From Aedes albopictus (lineage: Eukaryota; Arthropoda; Insecta; Diptera; Culicidae), in the NCBI RefSeq assembly GCF_035046485.1, contig NC_085137.1, forward strand, positions 311,127,164-311,191,163: a DNA stretch of 64,000 nt, read 5' to 3'. This document shows positions 1 to 12,100 of the stretch, one piece after another. Positions within the stretch are counted from its first letter, which is position 1. Each line of letters begins with the position of its first letter. The notes beneath the pieces are model-generated. The model did not search any database and was not told the origin of the DNA. It saw nothing but the letters and a program-made list of their open reading frames with translations. A program made the translations under genes and the position numbers.

Positions 1-220
1 TCTACTGTACTTCAATGAGGCCGAAGATTTTCTCAAGAATACCCTTGCGCCTAAGGACACCCCACATGTTTTCGTGATTGAGACGGAATTGTATTTTCAC
101 TCAGAATATTCTTTCGATAAACCTCAACGAATATGCTTCGTAAAATCAGTTTTCGTAAATTGGAAGCAATTTGCGTAAAATGTACGGTCCATTCGTACCA
201 CCATGCTGAAACAGTACAAA

Positions 221-389
221 GGCGCCGTCCACAAATTACGTAACGCTCTAGGGGGAGGGGGGGAGTACAGCCAAGTGTTACGGCTCATACAAAAATTTTA
301 GGGGTTTCATACAAAAAAGCGTTACGGAGGGGGGAGGGGGGGGGTCAAAAATTGTCGATTTTAGCGTTACGTAATAAATGGATGCTGCC
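221..389. mobile_element. Short palindromic MITE with G-rich centre
   Basis: The ends are inverted copies of each other: GGCGCCGTCCACAAATTACG on the left pairs with a degenerate complement ending ATGGATGCTGCC on the right, and both arms contain AGCGTTACGTAA or its complement. The middle holds two G-rich runs. There is no coding capacity. It looks like a small foldback MITE. A second element of similar design but different ends lies at 46701-46856. Confidence 0.6.
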
Positions 390-642
390 AAATGGAGTTG
401 TATCATGTACGAAATCACGAATCCGATAGACGCTAAACTTGCTCATTCGTAAATTTTAGCTCCCGCTTTGTAGAATGAAACAAAATAAACAAATGTCAAA
501 CGTTTTTTACTAACCATGCGTAAAAAGAAAATTTCGCTAGAATGCAACAAAGCCTTGCAGTCATCACTAACTAAAGTGTCTCGAGTATACCAAAGTGGAG
601 AATCCTTGTCGTTTTGACAGGTCTCCTGCAAGTGATAAATGT

Positions 643-694
643 GCTAGGGCTGAAAGTCTCTATAATAAAGACAAATCAATCAATCAATCAATGG
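643..694 (+). repeat. LINE 3' tail fragment
   Basis: GGGCTGAAAGTCTC followed by TATAATAAAGAC and a run of AATC units looks like the 3' end of a non-LTR retrotransposon: a polyadenylation-like signal, then a short tandem tail. The same motif occurs on the minus strand at about 35165-35215, so it is a repeat family end and not a unique sequence. Confidence 0.4.
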
Positions 695-699
695 TGCTC

Positions 700-2160
700 C
701 ATCAATTATCGTATACAGTCAGGTAACCCTTTTTGGGCACCTTTACTAAGACGCAAAAAACGGGTTCCCATACGTTGCAGAATAATTGATGCAGCAGTTG
801 TGCAGACACTACAGGGTCAGCTTTGAGCATCTCAGCTGATATGCGATCGTCCCCTGGGGCCGCATTCGATTTCATGCTACGGATGGCTATTTCTATTTCC
901 TGCATTGATGGAGCTTCGGTGTTGACACGGGTAATGCGTCGAACTCTTGGCGGATTATGCTGAGATTTTGATGGCGTGACCGACACTTGTAAAAGGTTTC
1001 CAAAGTGCTCGAACCAGCGTTCCAAGTGGTCAATCGGGTCGGTAAATAACTTCCAGACGTGTCTTTCACGGTCATCGTACCATTCATCGTAGTCTTGCGG
1101 CTTTCTCGTCTTCGTCGGCTAGGGCGTCCGCCCACGCTCTTTTGTCCCGCCTAAATAAGCGCTTCACTTCCTTCTCGAGAGCCAAAAAGCACCGACGGGC
1201 TACAGCTTTGGCTCCTCGTGTTTTCGCTCGCTCTATCGCGGCTTTGGTGTTCCTTCGCTCCTCTATCTTCATCTAGGTGTTATCTGTAATCCACTGCTTT
1301 CTTCGGGTGTCTAGATCACCCCAATTATTCTCGCCGATGGCGATAAAGACGTTCTTGATGACGCTCCATTGACCTTCTACGCTTCCACCTTCCGGAATAT
1401 CCACAGCACGGTTCTCTAGCTCCTCGACGAAGGAGCTTTTCACCGCAGTGTTTTCCAGTTGGCGTGTGTTGGACCGATTTTCTCCTCCTATCGATGCGTC
1501 CGAGCAATGCGCAGCCGGATCTCGACGATTGGGAGATAATCGGACGCAATGTTGGCGCTACGTTTGTTCCGCACATCAAGAAGGCTCCGTCTCCATTTTC
1601 GGCTGATGCAGATGTGGTCGATTGAATTTTTTCGAAAAGCCATCACGGGAAACCAGTAACTTTGTGCACTGGTATATGAGGAAAGAGCATCACCATGTCA
1701 TTGTTGCCACAAAACTCTGCAAATAAATCTCCGTTTTCGCTCATTTATCCGAGACTCATGACGTGCTCATAGTCCAAGTTAGCAGAACCAACCTTAGCGT
1801 TAAAGTTGAGGATATTGATATCACCTTTCGGAATCTTGTCCACGACAGCGTTCAATTGGCTGCAAAAGTTCTATTTCATTTGTCTTACGTTACGCACCAA
1901 CCGATGCTGCACATTCGATTGAGGGTAAAGTTTCGTATCCGTGCTCTGAATCTGGCTACAATTATCCTTTCATTAATAGGATCCCACTTCTTAAGCGCAG
2001 CCTGGGCGTGAGCGCTAAGCAACTCCACGGTGGCGAGGCCGAGGAGCGTGTTCAGCTCATAGACCAGAGTATCGCAGAATTTGACCCGACGCTAATCTGT
2101 GTTCTCCGAAGTTCGACCAACGGGCTTCGTTCAATCCAAGGGTCACGCCCAGACCTGAGA
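700..2160 (-). pseudogene. RTE-like LINE remnant (endonuclease plus start of RT)
   Basis: Read on the minus strand, this is a decayed non-LTR retrotransposon. From 2160 downward there are pieces of an apurinic-type endonuclease: LGLNEARWSNFGEHRLASGQ near 2140, INERIIVARFRARIRNF near 1975, NFNAKVGSANLDYEHVM near 1800, then IDHICISRKWRRSLLDVRN near 1610. A basic linker (KEVKRLFRRDKRAW) lies near 1150, and the start of the reverse transcriptase (SMKSNAAPGDDRISAEMLK) near 870. The frame is broken many times by shifts and stops, and the catalytic palm is missing. The motifs match RTE-type elements of mosquitoes. It lies upstream of the RCC1-repeat gene and has no functional role that I can see. 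Confidence 0.75.
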
Positions 2161-2309
2161 ACGAAAACATTTTGTATTTCGTGTACATGAAATTCAGCAT
2201 ATTGGTAGTTTTGTTTAAAAAATTGAGCCCATTCCATTAAATCAAATAGCTTCTCAAACTTGGCCATTTTGTATGAAAATCGGCGCTTGTCCGATCAATT
2301 ATGCACCAT

Positions 2310-2490
2310 AGTGTAGCTTCTTCTGCCAATTAGCATTTTGCATGTTTATATCGTGTGGCAGGCACGAAGATATGAAGGAAGTCAATGAAATTTCCTTTAC
2401 GAAAAACTCCTGGACCGACTGGAAATCGAACCCATCACCCTTAACATGGTCATGCTCGATACCCACACATTTACAGTTGCGGCTATATGG
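2310..2490 (-). repeat. Probable tRNA-related SINE fragment
   Basis: On the minus strand a B-box-like GGGTTCGATTTCC (about 2427-2439) lies downstream of an A-box-like TATAGCCGCAACTG. The segment GGCAGGCACGAAG near its plus-strand left end recurs at about 4275-4287 as TCAGGCACGAAG, so this is a dispersed repeat. Only the promoter-like boxes support the SINE label. Confidence 0.45.
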
Positions 2491-2749
2491 TCCTTTTGCT
2501 CCAACTTAAAGTTATGAAACCGCTTTAAAGCTTTCGACCAGTTCAACTGACCAATTTTTCCACTCACACACGAGGCAAATATTCTAACTACATCTCCATG
2601 TATCTAATTCCCCTGAATAATCTATTATTTCATCCACAATCAACAAACAATAAATGCACACATGAATGCAACCCCCAATCCCGGCCACTGAATGGGAACT
2701 GACCAAACAAACAAACAACACGGCCGCAGAAACGGGAGCCGTGTTCACC

Positions 2750-3104
2750 ATGGGGAAATCATTTTTATCCGACACGATTGGAACGGTCCGGCACCGGCAA
2801 GCTCTGCAACCCGTTCGCCGGCAACAACCACCACTGCCGCCGACGGAAGATGACCACGGCGGGGGCGGAACACCAAAGCGGCAAACCAGTTCCTCAACCG
2901 CATCGTCCTGTTTGGCAATGGTAACTTCCACGGTTGGCCACACGGATAAGCCGACAGAATCGCACAGCAACGGAAGCATCAGTCCCACCAGTAGTAGCCT
3001 GAGATCACCAGGGCAACAACGGCAACAGCAGAGTTATTTTTTCATTAAAAATGATCCGGTGATAAAAATCGTTTGCGGAAGCAAGCAGAGTGCGGTTATT
3101 TGCG
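2750..3104 (+). CDS. Exon 1 of the RPGR-like gene
   Basis: This exon encodes a Pro/Gln/Ser/Thr-rich N-terminal extension that looks disordered, followed by the first strands of the RCC1 propeller. The donor is GCG|GTGAGT at 3105. The codon for Glu in ICESGR is split across the junction, and the reading frame fits exon 2 exactly. An upstream in-frame ATG at 2666 has a poorer context. Confidence 0.8.
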
Positions 3105-6100
3105 GTGAGTATATGTAGCCATTTGTGATAATTTTTTGATCTATCAGTTTTAAGTTTTATGTAATTTTTTAGGGATTCTACTGCACAATGGTTTAGGAAT
3201 CAGACTTACAAAAAAGATGATTTTAGCACAGAGGTTCCCAAACTTTTTGCTAGCACGGCGTCATTCGAAATTTTCGAAAGTGTCGCGGTGTACCTACACA
3301 TCAGGCCAAACATTTCAATAGGTCCTATCTGCATTTGAGAGGCTCTCTTTGTTCACTTTCTCTTTCAATTATTGCAATGTAATGGTACACTTTTCAACTA
3401 TTTTTGCAGTACAAATCAAAAGACGATTGTTTTGACCATCGTTCAATGCAAGGAGACAATCATAATACAAATGAACAGCTGAGATATTAACGAAAGAGAG
3501 GGAAACCAAAGAGAGCCTCTCTTCTGCAGATTGGACCTTTAGACATGTTTGGCCTGACATTTTTTCCAAACAAATATTTATTATTATAACTCAACTCTCG
3601 TATTTTCAAAATTCAAAATACGAAATAGTAGAAAACTTTCAGTAGCATCAAAGAAGACGTATTTTTTTAAAACGTTATTTTGGAAAAAATAAAAGTACTA
3701 AGAGAATCTATGAACATTCCTGAGATTTCATCTGTATCTATCTATCCATGTATATTATGCATTGCAAGAAAAATTGTGCAAAAACGCTAACATGATATGA
3801 TAGCTTGGCGACGATCTATAAGCGATTCTGAACATTTTGCCCGGTAATCTACGGCGAAACGTAGTGTAGAAGGTGTCATTAGGCCGAATGGCCTTCTTCT
3901 TCTTCTTCTTCTTTAGGGCTTGACGTCCCGACTGGAACTTGGCCTGCCTCGCTTCAACTTAGTGTTCTTTGAGCACTTCCACAGTTATTAATTGAAGGGC
4001 TTCCTTTGCCTGCCATTGCATGAATTTGTATAATTTGTATGAATTTGTGAGGCAAGTATAATGATACACTATGCCCAGGGAGTCGAGAAAATTCCCCGAC
4101 CGGAACGGGAATCGAACCCGCCGTCTCCGGATTGGCGATCCATAGCCTTAACCACTAGGCTAACTGGAGACCGAATGGTCATATGGTTTTATTTTTACGT
4201 TCCCACTGGGACAAATTATGCTTCTCAGCTTAACTTCCGCTGCCAATGACCATGTTGCATGTGTACATCGTGTGTCAGGCACGAAGTTTCTGGACCGACC
4301 GGGAATGAATTTTTCCTTCTTTTGAACATAGGTCGGTCTTTCTAGTATCATTGCTAAAATAGTTCTTGGCGCTGAAACTGCTTATATTCAAATAATACAT
4401 TTTTCCTTCTTTTAAACATAGGCTATTCTTTCTAGTTTTATTGATAAAATAATATTTGGCAGTACGACGTATATCGGGCCAGCTAGTAGTCATATAAATT
4501 TTATCCTAAGAACTGCTAGAACTTAGTAAAAACTTAAATGTAAGAATCTCTAGAGAAATTCCTACATGTCTCTGAAGAAATTCCTACAGGAATCTCTAGT
4601 AATTTTTTTGTAGAATTTTCTGCAAAAACCTCTGAAAATTCTGCAAAAAATAAAGAACTGAAGAAATTCCTGAATGCATGCCTGTAAAAATTTCTGAAGA
4701 AATCCCTGGCGAAACTCCTGAAAGAATCCCAGAAAAAAAAGTCCTGAATGAAGGTCATGGAGGAGTAACTGAAGGATTGCCTGGAAGATATTATATAAGA
4801 ATGTCTGAGAAATCTCAAAAGGAGTTGCTGTAGTAATTCCTGAAGAAATATAAGAGAATCATTTTTGGATTATTTCTCGAAGCAATTCCTGGAACAACAA
4901 TATCTATATATTTTGTTATTTCTCAGATCACCGAGAAATATCAATAAAACATATTAATATCAGAAAGAGATAAGAGGAAGTCCTGGCGATACCTCTGAAG
5001 GAATCCTAAGATAATTTCTTGAGAAATTTCTGAAGGAAGGGAATCCTAGGAAGAATTTGAAAAGAAAATCCTGCAACAAATTTCAGAAAGACCGCTTAGT
5101 GGAATTCTTGAACAAATATCAGAAGAACACCTGGAAGATTTTCTGTAAGAATCCCTAGCTAGAGGAACAGTGGGTAAAACTACTGGTTATCACTCTGGAG
5201 GAATGGCTAAGTGATTTACCCTTAGGAAAAGCCTGAAGGATCCTTGAAGGAGTCTTGAAATAATCCCATAGAAGATACTCTGGAGAGATTCTTTGAGTAT
5301 TCCGTGGATCACTTTCTGAAGAAATCGCTGATGGAAAAGACCCCTGGAAGAACTTCTGAAGGAAAATCTTGACGAATTACTTGAGAAAAAATATTGAGAA
5401 CACCGTGAGCAACCTCTGTAGAAACTCCAAGAATATCTCTGGAATTCCTACAAGAATCTATTCTTCTTCTTCTTTATAGCTCTACGTCCCCACTGGGACT
5501 TAACCTGCCTCGCTTCAACTTAGTGTTCCTTGAGAACTTCCACAGTTATTAACTGAAGGGCTTTTTTTGCCTGCCATTGCATGAATTTGTATATTGTGAG
5601 GCAAGTACAATGATACACTATACCCAGGAAGTCGAGAAAATTTTCCCGACTGGAACGGGAATCGAACCCGCCGTCTCCGGATTAGCGATCCATAGCCTTA
5701 ACCACTAGGCTAACTGAAGACCCCAAGACAAGAATCTCTAAAGGATGCAAACATATCTAAAAGAATTTCTAAAGGAATCCATGGAAGCTTATCAGGAGGA
5801 ACTTCTGAAAGCATCCCTGGAGATTTCATAAACATCTGGAATCCCTGAAGAAATTTGTGTGGAAATCTCTGGATGGTTTTCTGTAGGAATTTCTGGGGAG
5901 CTCTTAAAATTATTTCTAGAGGAAATCCTAAAAAAAAATCTAGGAATTCTTTAAAAAATATCTAGAGAAATTAAAAAAAAAACAAAGAATAATACCTGCG
6001 AGTACTAGTCAATGAATTCCTGAGATGATTCTTGGAGGAATTTACTAAAGGTATCTCTGGAGCAATATATGAAAGGATTCGTGGAGAAGCCTTTTAAAGA

Positions 6101-9100
6101 ATACCGCAAGAGCCTCAAATGCAATTCCTGGAAAAATTACTTGAGGAATGAATGCTGCCAAAAACTCTGTACGAGCTCTGCAAGAACCTCTAGAGAAACT
6201 CCTGCAGGAATTGCTGGAGGAGTTCTCGCAGATACCTGTGGGAGAATTCCTGAAGGAATGCCTGGGGTAAATCCTGACAAAACCTCAGGAGGAACACCAG
6301 AAAAAAAGAACTCCTGGAGAAATGCTTGGAGATTTCTTTGGGAATTTATGTAAGAATCAATGGAGGAATTCCTGAAAAAGTCTTGCAAGAATAGATGGGG
6401 GAGAATCGACTGTATTCTGTGCAACTCGGATTTTGACGGCTACGCAGTCTTGTTAAGAATTTCTGGAAAAAAATAAGGAGGTATTTGTGTAGATAATCCC
6501 GGGGAAATCACTGAGGAAAAACTGGAATCCCTTAACACATTTGTGAAGAGATCCCTGAAGGATTTTCTATAAGAATGCCTGGAGGACTTTCTATAGGATT
6601 ATAAGAGCTTCTTGAAGATACTTCTTGAAGAATTCATAGAAGAAATTCATGAGAAATTTGACAATTTCAGGAATTCATAAAAGAACGTCTTGGAAAACTT
6701 ATAAAAATACCAAGGAATTAGTAAATAAATTCCTGACAGGATTCTTGGAGGAATTCCTGGAGGCATATCTGAAGGTACACTCCAGTTCAAAAGTTTGGGG
6801 TCACCCCCTAAATTATAACTGGAAGAATGCTCAGAGAAATATCTTCTTGGAAGGTTTTCTACAAAAATCTAGAACAACTCTTGAAGGTAACCCTGAAAAT
6901 AAGAATTTCAGAAAGGATCGCTGGGCATCAAAACCTCTGCAATTTCTGAAGGAATTTCTAGTGGAATCTCATCTCCATTTTTTTTTCTGAAAGAAGCTAT
7001 GAAAAAAGTTTTGTTACATCACAGGAGATTTTTTTTGAAACCATATTCTTGGAAAAATACCCAGAGGAACATCTACTAAGAAGAACACCCAGAAGAAACT
7101 GTTGATCACTTGTTGATCACTGATCTAGAGAGATTCCTGAGAAAAAAAAACCTAGATAATCTCCTGAAAATATCCTTGGAAAAAAATCTTACAAGAATTT
7201 CAAAAGGAATTCCTGGTGGAATTTCTAAAAGAATTCCTGAGCACCGTAGCATCTGAAACTTTTGGGAATCTTCCACGAAATTCCTGGAGGTAAATCTCTA
7301 CCGACAGGACTGAACATTTGATAGAGCTCTCATTTCAAACTGAAGATTGCATTGATAATATGGATGCATGAATTATTACAACCAATACTTTTCCTAAATC
7401 TTGGAAAAATGCTAAAATCTTGCCAATAAAGAAAAAGTCAAAGGAAAACTCATTGGAAAATCTGCGCCCAATAAGTATATTGCCTGGACTATCCAAAGCG
7501 TTTGAAAAACTTTTAAAAAATCAGATGTGTTTCTACATTAACGAAAACAACTTATTGAGTCCGCATCAGTCTGGATTCAGACCTAAGCACAGCACAAAAA
7601 CAGTGATACTCAAAGTGGTTGACGATCTAGGAATAATGCTTGACAAAAGTAATTCTGCCATATTGATGCTACTAGATTTTTCTAAGGCATTTGACACAAT
7701 CTCGCATGGTATCTTATGTAGAAAACTTCAACACAACTTTGGTTTTTCGTGTGATGCCGTACTTTTGATAAAGTCTTACCTATCAAATCGTTTTTAAGCT
7801 GTGCATGTTAATAACGAGTACTCTGAACTCACTTCTGTTTCATCTGGCGTACCGCAGGGATCAATACTGGGCCCAATATTATTCTCGCTATATGTTAACG
7901 ATTTGCCAAATGTTCTTAAATATTGCAAGACAGAGATTTTCGCAGATGATGTGCAGTTGTACTATGAGTTTATAAGTTCTGATGCGGAAAATATAACAAA
8001 TAATATCAATGCAGATTTAAAAAATGTGTTTAATTGGACCGAGAAACACAACTTAAGATTGAACGTAAATAAAACTCACGCTCTGTTCATAACTGCCAAC
8101 AATACCAACGTCTCTAAGCCAGTAATTGTAATAAACGGCAATGTAATTGAATACGTTCAATCGGCGACCAGTTTAGGTTACACAATTCAATCCAGTTTAG
8201 ATTGGGATCCTTTTGTACAACAGCAATGCGGTAAAGTGTATGGAAAATTAAGATCTCTGCAATTGCAAACTTATTTTTTGTCAACAGAAATGAAGCTTAA
8301 CCTATTTAAGACTCTCATATTACCTCACTTCTTGACATGCGACTTCTTAATCATGGAGATCTCTGCTATTGCTTTCAATAGATTGAAAATTGCTTTAAAC
8401 GCTTGTGTAAGATATGTGTTCAATTTGTCCCGGTTTTCCCATGTCTCACATTTGCAAAATAAATTAATTGGTTGTTCGTTTGAAATTTTTTCTAAACTGA
8501 GATGCTGTCAACTTGTTTTCATGCTTACTAATAACAAATGTCCAGACTATCTATACAATAAACTTTGTCAATTTCGAAGTGAAAGATCCAAAAAATTCGT
8601 CATTCATAGACACCATACTGCTAAATATAGTAATAGTAGTTTACGCAACAAGGTGCAGAATGAAGATTTTTACAGCACGAGTCGTACATTTATTCAACGA
8701 GGCTTGCCGAGTTGGATAATTACGACGAGTGCTGTAAAAATCGAGTTCTACACCGAGTTGCGTACAACGTTTTTTGCACCTTCATAAACTACCACTTGAG
8801 GATAGTTTTAAACTAAACTTTTTCATCAGACTGCACACTGATGTTCATAGCCATGATTAAGGAAGTCTGACCATAGCAGGTTATACTGTGCAGTTGTCAC
8901 AATTTTTCAAACCTGCGTCCAGAAAGCATCAATAAGTTGATCAAAACTGAAAACAGTGCTGTAATGGTTCATTACGCAACGCAAATCAGTGCTGTAATGA
9001 ACCATTACAGCACTGTTAATTTGGTGTGGGAAAGTAGGCCTTTTCCTGTCAGATTTGCGTGAGGTAAAATGGCCTATTACGATGAGAAGTTGCAAAAAAG

Positions 9101-12100
9101 CTTTTTCGTACGAGGTGTTTCTTATTGGAATACTTTGCCAAATGAATTAACTCTTATATCATCGGGGGCAGTTTTTAAGAGGAAATGTATCGAACACTTT
9201 AATTAAAATATGTATTGTAGTTGTATAAATGTTAGTTTATTAAAATGAATTCAAAACAGTGGCACTTTTTTCTATCTAAATTAAACAATTGTAGCGATTT
9301 AAAAGAAGTTTGTCTTATGTTACTGAATAAATGAGAATAAATGAAATGAAATGAATTTTAAAACATGTTTATAATCCTCTAGTGCCCTGAAAAAGTTGAG
9401 TTGAACCAGCTCTGCCTCAGATTTAATGTTATGTCGAGTGACCTACTCTATTTATTTTATTACAAACACTCCCGTCAAAGTTTGGAGTTACCTTTTCAAA
9501 AACATTTGAAAATACCCAATCTTTTAATTGGGAGTATAGATCTGTGTAGTCACAATTCAAACCAAATCAGACAATTACATCAAATTACAGTACTGTACTC
9601 CTACTTGTTTCAACTCCCCTTTTCATGCAACTTTTCTTCATCAAGGCGCCAAGATTGCGTGCCAAATAGCCGTAATAGAAAAACCCAAATTAAACTGTCA
9701 CCTGCTAGCTATACTCAATTCCCAACAGCACCGAAACGCCATTAGCTGCTGCACTAGCATCATCCATTATCGAGACTGATAGATTAGGAAAATGAATGGC
9801 TTCGACTCTACAATTCCGTGTCACGTGAAAGCCATGTTCAAATGAATAATTTGTTGTTTGTTTCAACTTTCCGCCAATGTCATCACGGGGAGGTTCGTGA
9901 TAAGGTGCAAACATATACACTATATACTACGGTCACCATAAAACTTTTACTTTACTCCGATGGTCACGACAGGCAGGCAAACCACCCACGAAGTTGACCG
10001 CTTTTTTCCACGGTCCCGCCGAGTGTCGGCGATGGCTATTTGTGCGTGAATTCAAGGTTAAACACAACCAAATGCAAATTTAATTGTACCCACCCAACGC
10101 CTACCAGTACAAGGATCTGTCGTTATTTGTGGGTCGTGGGTGGTCACAATTCACGTCGTCAAGGACCAATTTTGTCTAATGGAAGTAACTTTATTTTCTT
10201 TTTTTTTTTTTTTGCAGAATCCGGACGAGTTTTTGTATGGGGTCAAAACCAGTACAGTCAGCTGGGCCTTGGATCGACGGATCTTTGTCAGAAGCCATCC
10301 TGTGTGCGTACCTTGAAGCGGCTTAAACAACGGGTGCGAGATGTACGATTCGGTGGAAACGGGTACGGATTGTTCTTGACAGGTGAGATGTTGTACTTTT
10401 GAATCGGCAAATAGTTCAGTGGTAATACTTACTATTTTTAACTCCTAGAGTTCCTAGAAAGATTTTTTCATTCAAATACTTCATTTATCAAAATCTGGTT
10501 AAGTTTAAATAAGGTAACACGATCAAACACAAAACAAACAAACAAACACAAAAGTAACACGATCGATTTCTTTTTATCATGTGATATACAGTGGAGATGG
10601 TTCAGTACAATACAATTTTGTTTGACGACATGACTCCAAACTATTCCAATATTGTTTGAGCTGAATGGCAGCCCAGGTGTCAATCAAGTAGCTGGCTCAA
10701 GGCCAATGAAGTCATGTGATACTCCAGTGCGAGTTTACTCATCAGCCATTTCATTTCAAGCAATGGAATTATGGCCAACAACAAGGTGAACAGCGTTTGC
10801 TGAATTCAGCTCCTCGATTTGAGTTCGACAAGCGATAACTATTATCTGGGGTGGAAGCTCAGGTAAAATATTATCTCCTGGGAGCCCATTAAAAACACCA
10901 CCCCCGGTAAAGACTGGCGCTTGAGCCTAGCTATTTAGTACTTTAGTTGGAGGAAATGCCAATGCAGAACCCGTAGCTTCCGGGAAGGTAAGCCCAGCTC
11001 CCTGGGTTAGTGGGTTGGTGTCAGGCCCTGCGAGCCAGCCGTAAAAAAGACTAGCACCGGAAAATCAACAAGAGAAGAATGCGAACCGATACCAATGGCG
11101 ACGACCACAGCGACGAAAAGGGACTTGCGATTGGAAGCTCGGTACGTGGAACTACAGATCTCTCAACTTCATCGGGAGCACCCGCATACTCGCTGATACA
11201 CTAAAGGACCGCGAGTTCGGCATCGTAGCGCTGCAGGAGGTGTGTTGGACAGGATCCATGGTGCGAACGTTTAGAGGTAATCATACTATCTACCAGAGTT
11301 GCGGCAACACACGTGAGCTGGGAACAGCTTTTATAGTCATGGGCGACATGCAGAAGCGCGTGATCGGTTGGTGGCCGATCGACGAAAGAATGTGCAGGTT
11401 GAGGATCAAGGGCCGATTCTTCAACATTAGCATAATAAACGTGCACAGCCCTCACTCCGGAAGCACTGATGATGACAAAGACGCATTTTACGCGCAGCTC
11501 GAAAGCGAGTACGACCGCTGCCCAAACCGCGACGTCAAGATCATCATAGGGGATCTAAACGCTCAAGTAGGCTTGGAGGAGGAATTCAGACCGACGCGAC
11601 GATTGGAAAGTTCAGCGCCCACCAGCTGACGAACGAAAATGGCCTACGCCTCATCGATTTCGCCACCTCCAAGAACATGGCCATTCATAGCACCTTCTTT
11701 CAGCATAGCCTCCCGTATCGTTACACCTGGAGATCACCGCAACAAACGGAATCGCAAATCGACCACGTTCTGATTGATGGACGGCACTTCTTCGACTCTG
11801 ATCACTACCTGGTGATGGTTAAACTGCGCCCAAAACTCTCTGTTATTAACAATGTACAGTACCGGCGGCCGCCCCGGTACGATCTAGAGCGACTGAAGTA
11901 ACCGGATGTAGCCCCCGCATACGCGCAGAATCTCGAGGCAGCGTTGCCGGACGAGGGTGTGCTCGATGTGGCCCCTCTAGAGGACTGCTGGAGTACAGTG
12001 AAAGCAGCCATCAACAACGCAGCCGAGAGCACTATCGGGTACGTAGAACGGAGTCGACGAAACGATTGGTTCGACGAGGAGTTGAACTGTCATTTCTGGC

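Noticed and set aside
4080..4171. Free-standing tRNA gene
   Set aside because: A and B boxes are present, but they belong to a SINE head with a tail and target duplication; the acceptor and anticodon stems are not intact.
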